Assembly (NCBI GenBank): GCA_027575765.1
Contig: JANBPT010000006.1
Coordinates: forward strand, 94,068 to 158,067
Source: Tieghemiomyces parasiticus
Taxonomy: Eukaryota > Kickxellomycota > Dimargaritomycetes > Dimargaritales > Dimargaritaceae
Length of the DNA stretch: 64,000 bases
Direction of reading: 5' to 3'
Each line of letters opens with the position of its first letter. Position 1 is the first letter of the stretch. The notes under the pieces are model-generated. The model worked only from the letters and a program-made list of their open reading frames with translations. It was not told the origin of the DNA and ran no database searches. Shown here piece by piece: positions 12,204-23,562 of the stretch. The position numbers were made by a program, and so were the translations under genes.

Positions 12204-12656
12204 ATGCCTACCGTTCTGACCATCGACCCCAACTTCGGCTGGAGCGTGCTCGCCGCTCTCGCCATGGGCGTACAGTGCTTCGTGGCGGGCGGTACTGTGG
12301 CCGCTGCCCGCAAGAAGTACAACGTCCCCCACCCGGATTGCGGTGCTGGTCGTCACGCCAGCAAGCTGAGTGACGAGGATTGGAAAAAGTTTAACGTCAT
12401 CCAGCGCTGTCACCTTAACTACGTCGAAATGCTCAGCCTCGCCCAGTCCAGTGTGCTCCTCGCTGGGTTGTTCTTCCCCCGTGTCGCCGGCGCCCTGGGC
12501 CTCTCCTACATCTTTGGCCGCTTCCTGTATGCCCGTGGCTACGTCGGCAGCAACCCCCAGGCTCGTGCCCCTGGGTTCATGATCGCCCTTATCAGCAACG
12601 TTGGCATGATCGGTGCCGCCGGCTACGGCGCCCTTCAACTCCTGGGTTATCTGTAA
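12204..12656 (+). CDS. MGST3: microsomal glutathione S-transferase 3 (MAPEG family)
   Basis: A 150-residue single-exon protein with four hydrophobic segments and the MAPEG hallmark region. An N-terminal helix (GWSVLAALAMGVQCFVAGG) is followed by AAARKKYNVPHPD, then FNVIQRCHLNYVEMLSLAQS. In this family the Asn/Glu-containing segment contributes to glutathione binding. The next segment, LSYIFGRFLYARGYVGSNPQ, is the typical conserved third block. The length equals the family's usual ~150. MAPEG enzymes are trimers in the ER and outer mitochondrial membrane that conjugate or reduce hydrophobic peroxides with glutathione. The start is the first ATG after a CACC context. Confidence 0.93.
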   Translation: MPTVLTIDPNFGWSVLAALAMGVQCFVAGGTVAAARKKYNVPHPDCGAGRHASKLSDEDWKKFNVIQRCHLNYVEMLSLAQSSVLLAGLFFPRVAGALGLSYIFGRFLYARGYVGSNPQARAPGFMIALISNVGMIGAAGYGALQLLGYL

Positions 12657-13903
12657 ATCTCGGAACCCGATTAATCCCCTCGGCTGCGGGGATTATGTAT
12701 GGCAGCATTAAAATTTAGTTCAAATTCGGATCCTGTGACATTAAACATCATCACTTGACTTGAGATATCGGCCCAGTTGGCACGCAGCTCTGTGGATGAT
12801 GATCAGTACCTTTTTAACATACAAAATAATGCAACCACCAGCAAACCCGGAGAGCCTTGGATGAACCGGCCTTAAGTTCACCTTCGGTGGTTCAACCCCA
12901 GCTGCGGGCCACCCCGCCGTGGACGTGCTAGCGTGGTCATGGCACAGCCCCAGGCAAAATCTAGAAGACTTGTAAAATTAACACATTGTAATTCCGCCCT
13001 CACCACCACCGCGGTTGGGGAAGGAGATGTCTAGTCATGCGACAGTGCATGTGGACGGCGTGCACGCATATGATACACCTCAGCGCTGGGTCAACTAAGC
13101 CATTGTCGCGCATATCATAGCGCCAATGCCTCCCCTCTTCTCTCCTTCTCTCATTTCCACTCGCTAGATGGCTCGGTGTGCGCTACCTCGCCACCCATTC
13201 TCTTCCGGGTGTTGCGTTGAACACGTTTTACCCTACGCCGCACGCTGTACCACCCCCAGTCCGCCAGCCGACTCTTCCCCTGCCAACGTCGCGCTTTATT
13301 GTTTCCACTCGTGGCCCCCGCAGCTGTCTCGCCGCCCCTTCCGTTTACTTATAAACTCGGCTATACCCACAGGCCCTGTCGACTGGACCCCCCCCCTGCC
13401 GCCACTTCCCCTTCTTTGCCAGTAACATTCTCTCTACTGGGCAAGTTGTTTTTGTCTCCCTTTCATTGCGAGGTTGTCACCGTCAACCTAATTGGCTCTC
13501 ACGCCAGGCCAGTTCCTCCCTGGCCCAACGCTTAGGCCTACGCATAGACAGACTCCCCTTATTGGACACCCGCCTACCGTGGTTGGACTCACTGCGACAC
13601 CTATATATCAATTGACGACTGGGCAGCCGGGGTTCCCCTCCCTTCCCATTCACGGCCTCATTTCACCTGCCCTCCTCCCCCCGCTTCATTCCGTTCGGCT
13701 GTTGGTCAAGGTTGCGTTCCGCCATTCTGGCCGCAGACTGCCCATATTGCTACGTCTACAGCATAGTGTACGCCCTGGTCCTTACGGTTCTCGCTGTAGT
13801 AGGCGCACCTACCCCTCTTCTCTTGCCCTTGAGGCCACTCTACGACGGCCCGGACTTGGCAGCGCGGTAGAATACACGCCGAAGTGTCTTTCCCCCCTCA
13901 AGC
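12657..13903. other. intergenic region between MGST3 and IPK1
   Basis: The first ~150 bases are AT-rich 3' flank of the transferase gene. From about 13130 the plus strand is strongly pyrimidine-rich, like other 5' leaders in this window. Open frames (13168-13425, 13492-13914) are leader-type low complexity and were not accepted. No RNA gene seen. Confidence 0.5.
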
Positions 13904-16542
13904 ATGCTCGATAGTGTCGCCGCCTTCCAGGCACGGCTGCCACTGCCGGCCACCTGCCTGGCCCCCGAGCTGTGGCGCTACAAGAACGAGGGCAACGCCA
14001 ACATCATACTCACGTCGACCAGCCGTGACCCCCGCTGCGTAAGTCAATCCCGTCCCGCTATGCTCTATATTTGGATGCGGCATTTTACTGCTGCTGCTCT
14101 GGGCCCGGTGGGCTCGGCAGCAGACAAACCCGGCTCCTACCTTTATCTCCCCCCGCCACCGGCCTGCTTGTTTCCCATCGCCCCCCTTGGCCGTGGCGCT
14201 CGTTTCGGATTTTCCGCCAGCTACATCCCGGACTCGCCTATCTGCTCTTCCAAATGATTGGTAGTGTGACCCGACCGGGCTTCCTTACGTTTCAGTCGGA
14301 CCTGAAAATCGTGGCCGGGTTGGTATTTTGGGCTGGATCCACACTGCAACTGTGAAGGGCGGAGGCCGAGTCAGCACATTTCCCACGCACCGGGGTGACA
14401 CTTCAGCCTATTTTCTACCTCCCCCTTGATTCCACGCCTGTCGAACGGAAGTTAACGCGTGGCTCCCTTTACTTCCACTCCCCTCCCCTCGCCTTGACTT
14501 ACACTCCCGCCTGTGGCACTGCTGCCCTCCCCTGTTTTTGCCTGGACCCCGACCCGCTATCGCCGTCACTCCAAACTCTGGTATGGCGATCAGCGCGGGT
14601 TAGCCCTCCGCATACGCAAATGCGACGTCGAGACTGGAACGATCTCCAGCAAAACCAAGGCCCCTAGAACCACGCCAGGCTACGCCGAGGAGCTGGATTA
14701 CATCCACCAGGTCATCGCGCCGCTGCTGGGTATCGAGTACATGGTCCCTATGGTAAGTGGCCATGCATTCCAACCGGGGTTCCGCCACTCACCCTCCGCG
14801 CACAAAGGCCGGCTATGCCCTCGGAATGGACTCCACACCACTGGGTAGCAGCCAGATTAACCCGCACTGGGAGTTACGACCTACCCATCACAACCACGTT
14901 GCCTCACCTGGCCCATAGCATCTACTGCCGGTCACCCCCTCGTTTCTGACGGCGCTTGACCGCCGTATCCAGTCCGACAGGCCGGAGACTCGCTGGCACA
15001 AGTGCATTGACACACGCCAGGAGCATGTGGTCATCACCGTAGACCTAACCGGGCACCCGTACAGCGGTGCCGCCCACGGCGACTTCTCCCCGGGCCCAGC
15101 CACGTTCTCGGTCGAGATCAAGGTAAGGTTACCCCTTATAGCATACCAATCTGCCGTCTTACCTACCGAGCTTGGAAGAACATCAGCGAGGTATAAATCA
15201 GGCGAAAACGGTACACGATACTCATACAGTTATCCATACCCACCGCTACCCACGCAACCGCCTCTTGAAATAACCCATGTCTTGCAGCCTAAATGGGGCT
15301 TCTTGCCGACTTCCCAGTGCCTCTCGCCCCGCTCCGTTAAGCGTACCACCTGCCGCTTCTGTATGAAGAAATACCGCGACGTCGATTCGTCTACCGACCC
15401 ACCATCAAGCTTCTGCCCGATGGATCTTTACTCCGGTTCACCGGCTCGTATGGAAAGCGCCTTCGAAGCCCTGTACACGCAGCCCCGGAATAATCTGCTA
15501 CTCTTCCGGAGCGACGGATCCGTCATGCCTCGGTCGGTAAGTACAACCCAATGCTATGGTGGGGGGGGGACGGGGCGGCCTAAACTGAGCACTGATTAAT
15601 GTCCCCAGTCTTTTGATAATAATACCACTCACACTAAACCATTATGAATCGTTTCCGCGCCCAACTCCCCCCCCCGGTAATCAGGCATGGGAGGACCTGG
15701 TCCATCAGTTCTTTGAGCGGATCATCCCGGTGCATACGACATTGGTTTCCAGGTAAGCAAGGAGGGAGGGCCGAACCGTGCGTGGCCTTGTGGGCTGAAG
15801 CACCGTATCTGCTCACTCGCCAATTAAAAAAAATGCTTTGCTCCTCGCATTTACAATTGGCCACCGCCGCCTCCTCTTTGGGACCCTGACACCACAACCC
15901 GACCTACCTGCTCCAATCAGCTCCAGTATTCTAGATACGCTATTGACGCCTCTCCTGATTACCATCCTTCAGCAAGAGCCAGTACTGCAAAGACTCAGCC
16001 GGTGGCAACAGTACCTGGACACTTGGGATGTCGAAGGCCTAGTGGCCTTGTTGGGTGACGTCCGCAGTCGGGACGACGGGACCAAACCGGCCGTCAACAA
16101 CCTCCTCGACCCACCAACTGCCGAGGAATGGGCCGAGGTTCTAGCCACCATTGACCCGGAAACCCGCCCCTCCCTGCCCCGTACCACCCGAGAGCTACGT
16201 CATGCCGTACTAAAGCACCTCATCTCGGCCACGCTAAAAGACTGTTCCGTCTTTATCTCGCTGTGGGTCAACCCGGCAAGCCACCGGACCGTACCAGCGC
16301 CGACCCTCGACGAGACGGAAGTCGGTCGTACGGGCTTCTTAAAGGTACGATGGAATGATCGCGGCTACCTGGAAGCTGAGCCCAACCCAGACGAGACAAC
16401 AACGGGTACCCGGGTATTTTATACCGTACATCTGATTGACCTCGACCCCAAACCCGTCAAAAATTTGGCCAAGTACTACGCCAATGATCAGGCCATTGTG
16501 GCCAACTACTTATCACGGAACATCCGCAAGTCCTGTGCGTAG
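13904..16542 (+). CDS. IPK1: inositol-pentakisphosphate 2-kinase
   Basis: Six exons join with matching phases: 13904-14038, 14594-14752, 14919-15122, 15288-15536, 15685-15752 and 15921-16542, giving 478 residues. Donors are GTAAGT, GTAAGT, GTAAGG, GTAAGT and GTAAGC. Family signatures appear in order: WRYKNEGNANIIL (about residues 24-36), GLALRIRK, FSVEIK|PKWGFLP across the exon 3/4 junction, TTCRFCMKKY (the CxxC of the structural zinc site), TLKDCSVFISL and IDLDPKPVKNL (about 444-454, catalytic region). The enzyme phosphorylates the 2-hydroxyl of inositol pentakisphosphate to make phytate (InsP6), which acts in mRNA export and as a cofactor. In yeast, InsP6 with Gle1 activates Dbp5, whose gene lies at 51425 in this window; no physical coupling is implied. 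Confidence 0.94.
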
Positions 16543-16985
16543 ACGGAACTCAACCCTATGGCAATTTTATTATTAACCATCACTTTAAAATTAAACCCCC
16601 CCATTGTTTAAAAGAAAACACACACACACGCACACGCGCACATAAAAGAAGCATTTACTGGCCCCTGTGGTTCAACCGTACCCGGAGAATGGAAATATCC
16701 AGCCCATTCACGAAATTAACGCAACGAAGGGATGGCAGGTTTGATGTGGGGGCAAGAGGCATGGGGATTTCCCACCGCGGGATAGTGTTATTGCTGTTAC
16801 CGTTCGGGGTGGCCGTTATTATTTACCAACTCCGCCCTCGCACCTCCCTGACAATTAGCTCATTTTCCTAACTGCTCACTCCCCCATCCCATTCCAGTTC
16901 ATTCAGGCGAGGTGTCAACCGCCCCAGCTCTTCATTTGTCTTCAATCTCATGAATTAATAGCTTCATTACATTCTCAAACTCGTA
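16543..16985. other. short intergenic region with CA/CG microsatellite
   Basis: Holds the IPK1 3' flank, a (CA)-rich run at about 16619-16642, and the leader of the Sos7-like gene. Nothing else is recognised; a 60-codon frame at 16689-16871 has no coding character. Confidence 0.6.
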
Positions 16986-19418
16986 ATGGATACCGAAATT
17001 CAGCACAAGGTCGCGGAAACAGCCAGGTAATGGCGTACGGTACCGCCCAAAATTTCCGCGAATTTCACTGCGTCCGCCCTGCATAGGCTTCGGCTAGATG
17101 CTAACCCCACCCGTCGAATGGCCCTTGAATTCTCCCTCACCCTACACTTCAACCCTCTACAGGCTCCGCGATGCCTTTCAGAAGGATGCGTTCCACATTC
17201 TGCAACTCGAGGAAACCTGCCTCAAGAAGGCCCGCAACGCTGAACGTTTCAACCACCCTGGAACCCACACGCCCAAGGCTGTCGAGGCCGACCTGGCTTA
17301 CTACCGAGTAAGTTGATGACAAGGGCGCTGTGGTTGTGTTTGGCCGTATTTCGTACCCGTAGGTACACGTGAAGCACCGACTTACGATTAGGGGCCCCAT
17401 TGGCTAATTTATTTCATTGCCAATCGTTAACCCCGCGCCCCCCTCCCCGCTCTATCACTCTCTCCCCCCTTGCACTTCACCTCACCCCACCTCCTTGCTA
17501 CCATACTCACTCTCATGTCGATGTTAATTGATTGGGGTAGACTCTGTTCTCCAAACTCAAATTTAACTACCTAGAGCAGACTACCAAGGAACGGTTCCTG
17601 CGGGACTTGATGCAGGAACCTCCCGTTGACATTGAGCTCGAAGACATCCAGGAGATCGAAGCGGGTAATTTGGTCAGCAAAAAGGAACTCAAGAAACGCA
17701 AGACCGAGACGCAAGTCCGCCACGAGCAGATTGACTACACCATCAACAGTGTGGCTGATGGTAGGTCATGGCGGCTGGAAATTGAACCCCTCCCCGAGGT
17801 GTGCATACCAGAGATTGAGGCGGCGTACGGACTGACAAAGGTGACGGTAATGGTTGACCAACTAACCTGGCTGACGTTTTAACCCTCTTGTGTGTTCATC
17901 TTGACAGGCTATCACCAAGTCAAATCGGAATTTGAGGAGGTTACGCCGATCTTGGCCGAAATCGCTGAACTGGTAAGTTGGGCGGTGCTGACTTGGTCTG
18001 TATGCGCTCAAGCTAGTATTAAACGGAGGACAGATCCGGTATCAGGAGTATTAACTATGCCGGCGTTTGTTTTTTTAAACCTTGTTCTGTATTCCACCCG
18101 GGCCTTTACGTTCATTTTGTTTAGGAGAGCCAGCTCCACGAGCTGGAAGGGGACGACACCAGTAATCAGGTAAGTGTGTCTTGGAATGTACAAGGCTAGT
18201 TAGATAATTAACCCCAACTCACACCAACCGTTAGCCACGTTGGGTATTAACTTTTACAACCTAAAATTACATCTCATTCCCATACCAGAAATTAACCATC
18301 CAAGAGTCGCAGCGGGTACTGGATGAACAGGTAAGGAAGAGGAAACTCTGCTAAGGGAGGCTGATGACGGCACCCGGTTGCAATCCAACCGTTTTTTTTG
18401 CTCTCATTTGGACCCCCGTCTTGCCAGCTTCCTAACCAAACGACCCTTAGTACACCACTATTTACCCGTCCCACAGGTTACCCTCCACGACACTCTGCGA
18501 GGGGACATTGACACGTGTCGTGACGAGACAGCACGGCTCCAACGCACCGCTGAGGATCTTGAGGACGAACTCAAGAGGCTAGCTACTCAGCAGAAGTCCG
18601 AAGAGGCTTTTGCGGCGGAAGCAGTGCGCCAGGCCCTGACAAAGGACCCGCAGGTCCAGGAGCTCTACGATTGGTAAGTTGTGTAGCAGGCACTACAGTA
18701 TGGGAATAGGGAATTGCAGTGAGAAGGGAAAGATTGCCCAGAAAACCTCGTTCTTCCTTTCCCCCCCCCCACCTTCACCCAGCCGGCATGGCTGAACTGT
18801 CTACTGCTTACTTACACGTCGATGCTTCACTTTGCTTTCACCTCTACCGCTAAATCGGGCTGCAGGTTTACCGAGGCCCAAAACGTTTTGGCAACGCTCT
18901 TCGGCGTTCGCTTGTTGAAAGCCACGGGCCCCGATAGCGTGCAGATCATCTACGACTACACCGAGAAGGATGATAAGTATGTTACCCTGGATTTGACTTT
19001 TACCGAGTCGCCCACGTTCGCCATCACGGAAGCTAAGGTAAGTGCAGCTGTCAGACTGGATTCTAGCACTCCTCCTCCTCCTCATGATACCGACACTTTC
19101 CAATTCAGGATTACCCCCTTCCCCTGGGCTAGTGAGCCTTTAGGCGTGGCGGCGTTTGTGGGGGGTATTTTTCTTTTTCGGTAGTGCGTATGTGTGTGTG
19201 CGTGTGCCAGGCATGGCCTAACATCTAAATTTACCCACCGCCCCATTAACCACCCGCTAATTGCTGATGTAAACTACGGACGATAGGTCACCAATGCGGG
19301 ACCCTTGGCTCTTGACGGGCTGACGATCCAAGCTCTGCGCCAAGGCAATAACCTTCGCCAGGTCATCCAAGAAGTCGGGACAAAAGTCTTGGCAGCGAAA
19401 TCACGCATAAATCTGTAA
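16986..19418 (+). CDS. kinetochore protein Sos7-like coiled-coil protein
   Basis: Nine exons join in phase: 16986-17026, 17163-17307, 17541-17760, 17908-17972, 18125-18169, 18289-18330, 18477-18673, 18866-19037 and 19287-19418, giving 352 residues. The N-terminal part includes TLFSKLKFNYLEQTTKERFL (about residues 63-82), a block I associate with the fungal Sos7 family. Exons 4-7 encode mostly Glu/Gln/Leu-rich heptads (ESQLHELEGDD, RLQRTAEDLEDELKRLATQQ), a long coiled coil. The C-terminal part is globular (FTEAQNVLATLFGVRLLK... VTLDLTF), an RWD-like arrangement also seen in kinetochore subunits. Sos7 works with Mis12/Spc7 (KNL1) in fission yeast. The coiled-coil kinetochore type is likely; the exact family assignment is from memory. 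Exons 5 and 6 are only 45 and 42 bases. Confidence 0.65.
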
Positions 19419-20516
19419 AAGAAGGAGAAAAATGATAGGGTGGGGTGTCGTTACATAAGCACTCATGACAACCCCGTGCCAAGCGCAGAGTGTGCACGAT
19501 CGAATGGCCCCGGTTTTTGTATATCTAATAATACTCATACGCCGATTAGACTAGAGTTGACTTCTCAATCTGAGTGACTAGATGGCCAAAAAGATGGAGA
19601 TAGGGGAGGGCCATGTACGCGACTAATGCCAAGGTGGCCTTGGCTGCAAGTGACTAAGGCTACGGGGGAGGGGAGGGGGAAAGGGTGACATTTGAAATTA
19701 AACCCAAGAAGCAGGTTCTGTATAGAACGTTCCATGGTGACGCGGCGGATCTTCCCGCCAGCGGATATTACAAGGCCGGCAAAAGCGCAGCCAGCGTTGT
19801 GCAAAGAGACGTGAAATATAAGGGCCAAGCTTTTGTGACCCAAATCCAATTCGTCCCCCCTTCTCCTCTGCTACCTCGCTCAACTTTTGTACTACCCCGG
19901 TGGCCCCCTTTAACCGCCAGCCGGTCTCCACACCCCCCTAGAGGCGCTCTCCCCAGCCAATGGCTGATTCGTGCCAAGACTGATCTAGGGGTGCGCTTTT
20001 TCTTTGGTCATATACCGCCCGGTATCTTATACACCGCAAGAGTCTTCGATACCGGAGGAGAGCCGTGGCTTCTGCATCCCTTGAAGGGCTCTCACCTGTC
20101 TTCTTGGCACCTCCCCCCCCCCGACACCCTCTCGAACCCTTAAAATCTGCAATCGCCTGCCTTCTCCCCCCTCCCGTACTACCCGGGGTTTCAGTCTTCA
20201 GGTTGTACACGCCCAGCCTGCTTCCGACTTTATAAAGACGGTTGGGAGCCCCACCGATGGGTAGCTAGCTGTCCCCGCCTACTGCATGAGACTTTTCGCC
20301 CTTTCCTAGGGCTCTCATAACCTGCAACGTGTCAACCCTGACCCCACAGCCTACTGCAAAGTCACCCCTCAACTAAGAACGTACTCCACCCCTTAGCTCT
20401 CCCTCCTCCCCGACCCGCTCGTTGTTATTCATCGATCATTGGTATCCTTACCTACGTTGTGCTGCTTTTTAAACCTTGTACTCATACGCCCTTTCCCGCA
20501 GCCACCGTTGTCCACC
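19419..20516. other. upstream region of pacC
   Basis: No accepted gene. A frame at 19685-20143 has no recognised motif. The stretch contains four GCCARG-type hexamers, a palindromic AGCCAATGGCT (19955-19965) and a pyrimidine-rich leader from about 20100 to the pacC start. Confidence 0.5.
19628..19644. promoter_or_regulatory. palindromic pair of PacC-type GCCARG sites
   Basis: GCCAAGG and CCTTGGC are inverted with a three-base spacer, so each arm is a PacC/Rim101 consensus site (GCCARG) on opposite strands. Two further GCCAAG sites are at 19824-19829 and 19973-19978. All are upstream of the pacC gene starting at 20517, which suggests autoregulation. The site is also close to the Sos7-like 3' end (19418). 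Confidence 0.4.
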
Positions 20517-21242
20517 ATGCCACCGGTCAGTCCCCGTAGCCCTATGGCGGACGATGGCGACCTCGCCCCTACCGTCTGTCGTTGGGTCGATTGCACGCAC
20601 CCGCCCTTTGAGGACAGCAACGCGCTCTACACTCACGTGAGCCGGCAGCATATTGGCCGCAAGGCTAACAACGACTTGTGCCTTACTTGCCATTGGGGCG
20701 GGTGCCGGTTCCAAGCCAAAAAGCGCGACCACATCACGTCGCACCTTCGTTCGCACGTTAACCTCCGGCCGTACCGCTGTGGCATCTGCCAGAAGGCGTT
20801 CAAGCGGCCCCAGGATGTCAAGAAACACGACAAGATGCATACGGAAGAGCACTCGGCGGCAGCGGCGGCGTCCGTGGCGCCCATAGCGGTCGTTAGCCAT
20901 TCCCCCGTGTCGCCGACCCCATTGACACCCCCACCATACGCGGCCAGCCCGTACCGCCAGCCGTACCACGCAAGGTCGGTGTCACCGCCGTCTTCCACAC
21001 CATACCCTCTACCATTACCACCACCGTCGTTTATTCGGCGCTCTTCGGCAACGTCTACACAGAACCCTCCGGTAATCTCGAGTGCCGCCTACAAGGACGC
21101 CGTATGCAACTCCGGCATTACACCCAAACCATCCTACTTGCCCCCTCTGAGTACGCACTACGTCAAAACGGCCATCCCGCCTCTACAGCATCTGATGCGG
21201 GCGCACCTACGGGAGATGTACCCTTCATCCGTCTCTTCGTAG
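20517..21242 (+). CDS. pacC: PacC/Rim101-type pH-responsive C2H2 zinc-finger factor
   Basis: ATG in a perfect CCACC context; 241 residues in one exon. Three C2H2 fingers follow in the spacing typical of PacC/Rim101. The first is long and starts CRWVDCTHPPFEDSNALYTH. The second is CLTCHWGGCRFQAKKRDHIT...H. The third is YRCGICQKAFKRPQDVKKHD (ends about residue 105). The rest is Pro/Ser/Tyr-rich, with a short C-terminal LPPLSTHYVKTAIPPLQHL segment. PacC binds GCCARG and switches alkaline-response genes after proteolysis that depends on ESCRT-III (including Vps20). Known PacC proteins are much longer, so this one either lacks the long regulatory C-terminus or continues through an intron: the frame stops inside TTCGTAGGTAG, which contains a GTAGGT donor-like sequence. 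Confidence 0.88.
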   Translation: MPPVSPRSPMADDGDLAPTVCRWVDCTHPPFEDSNALYTHVSRQHIGRKANNDLCLTCHWGGCRFQAKKRDHITSHLRSHVNLRPYRCGICQKAFKRPQDVKKHDKMHTEEHSAAAAASVAPIAVVSHSPVSPTPLTPPPYAASPYRQPYHARSVSPPSSTPYPLPLPPPSFIRRSSATSTQNPPVISSAAYKDAVCNSGITPKPSYLPPLSTHYVKTAIPPLQHLMRAHLREMYPSSVSS

Positions 21243-23562
21243 GTAGTGGCGGAGGGGTGGAGTACCACTGAGTGCCCTTATCCTCTAGCCGCCAGATTCG
21301 TGGGGAGGCTTAAGTTGCACTCTGCTGGATTCCCGCTAAAGTACGCCTTTTCCCCGCTGCAGCGTTGAGGTGAGGATGATTCGCACGACCGTTGGGTCTT
21401 TCCTAGCAGCCCCTACAACTGACACAAGGATACTGCACTTTGCCTGTATATCATATCGCTTTATCGGGGTTAGTCTGCAACATCCTCTGGGGGGAGGAAG
21501 GAAGAGGAAGTCGGCCATATACTATATTGACAGCCGTTGAAAAGTGGGGAAAGGCCGGTCGTTTTAAGCCACCTCCTTCGCCTTTTGATAATAAATGAGC
21601 CGTCCCCCCCCGTCTCCACCCTCGATAACCTCTCATTGACGCACACAGGGTGTGGCGATAATGTCTTCCACCATGCACCACGTCTGTATTTCATATTAAA
21701 AATGATGATGTCAACGATACGTCTGAAGCCACGGAGCCCTCCCTTCCCCTCCTAATGCTTCTGATACTCGTCTGAATTTATCGTTGTAATTTCAAGAGTA
21801 TTGGATGCAAGCCAGGGGGAGGGAGAGGTGACATCACGTGCACCAATATGGGTTTGTTTACGATCTACATGCACTGCATTCTGGTTGGCTGGAAGGACGC
21901 GTCGCATTTTCACGCGGGGCGGCCGGAAACTTGTAGGGGTAATTAGGAAGACGCTGACACGCGAGATCATGCTTACGTCGTAGACAAGTGTTGTATCTGC
22001 TTCCATCGACTGTGCGCCTGAGGTGGCTCATTGATAAAAGCTTAGATTGCGAAGGTGTTCGCACTAACACACCAAATAGTGCACGTTTGCGTCCCCCTCC
22101 CCCCTCCCTCTCCTGGGGGACCCTGCCTTCACAAGTTTCCAAGGCAGGGTGCCCAACACGTTGACTGTCTAGTGCACCGTGGTAGGAGTGAGGAGGAGGA
22201 GGTCAGCTCAGGACGCTCCTGATTCGAGTCTAGGGCCCCACTGTAAGGGAATGTCCCATGGTCCCTGACAGTAGTAGCCCCAGAAGGGGCCGTGGCTACA
22301 GGAGGGATCGTTGCAGCTATCCGACTTGCTAGAAATCGAGTGGCTGGTACGGGCGTCTAACCAAGTGCGGTTTCCGGTTGGGGTAGCTAGCGCCACGTAA
22401 TGAACGGCCAGGGGCAGCCGCGAGTATGGTGGATGGGGAGGGCGCGCGGGGGGGGGGACGTATCGCCATGGAGATTTCGTGGCCTCTGTGGCTAGCAGGG
22501 CCGAGTACAGGTCTGGGTCTCTATCGCCCCCTACTCACCACATAGTCCCTCCCTCCCCCCTCTTCTGACGCGGCCGTAATGCTCCAGTCACGACTGATTT
22601 TTTCTTCTTCCAGTGCTCTCTGGGCCAACTCAATCTGCCTTAAGCCGGTAAGGTAATGGGACTGGAGGCACTAAGGTTTAAGGGCCAGACTGCCGGGGTT
22701 AACTTTAAGTGCCGACTTATCTATCTCTAGAGGCCTTGTTTCATTGCCATTACCCAGTTTCTATTCGGTCCCTTACTGCCGTCTCAGCCTGCCCTTCTCT
22801 GCGACTAAGCAGAGGTCTCACCTTTCGATCCCCAACTGCCCGAAGCCCTACGGTTCAGGTTTCGCATGCGAGCGATTTCCAAGTCCGGCCGGCTGGGACT
22901 CAACCCCTCCTCTCCGTGTCACTCTGTCCGGTAGCGCCTTTTATTGTTCTTTTTCTTGGAACCCCACGGTGAGCGCAGTGGCTAGCGACGAAGCTCCCGG
23001 CTGCCCTGTGTCGAAGTTTCAAGCGGCGGTGGCGGTAGTAGCCACGTTCGTTTTCAGGCCCTGGCGGCTCGGAGTGAATCCCTGCAACGTTTCTGAGACG
23101 CGCGGAGTTCACCCCTCCCCATCTCCTTCTTTGCCCCACGCGTTGTTCCCTCTACCGCGGCCCTCCCCACTTCGACTCCGCTTCAAGGGTGTTCGCCGAC
23201 GCTTGTAGGACCCTTAGCCCTGCTGGCCTTATCTTCCAACTGCCAGTTCTCTTGTCTCTCTGCATTTTTTTGCGTGTTTCGTTTCCTGTACTTTAACTAC
23301 TGTCCTACTCAGCGGCGCCTCCATCACGCCCTTGCACACGATTCTGAATCGCCTTACCGAAAGTTTCCAACCCGCGGGCCATTCTCCCGTCCCACCACTA
23401 TTACCCTTAGCTCTCCCACAACGCGTTCTGCGATTCCCCGTCCAGTCGCGAACGCGACCCTTCCCCCTTCGGTTATTTGTTCTTGTAAGCCCACTTACTA
23501 GCCGCTCTCCCGTGGGCGCGGGATCCCGAGAACCCTCTTATCCACAGTCCGCCTCGCCATCG
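21243..23562. other. intergenic region between pacC and the four-span protein gene
   Basis: Nothing firm. A minus-strand frame at 22208-22396 is Cys/Trp-rich but unrecognised. The stretch from about 22700 to 23560 is pyrimidine-rich leader-type DNA. The frame of the downstream gene is open leftward to 23332 but without an ATG, so an upstream coding exon cannot be excluded. Confidence 0.45.

Noticed and set aside
17761..17907. retention of the third Sos7 intron as coding sequence
   Set aside because: The frame hits a stop at 17880, and the splice at 17761 gives a phase-matched join to the next exon.
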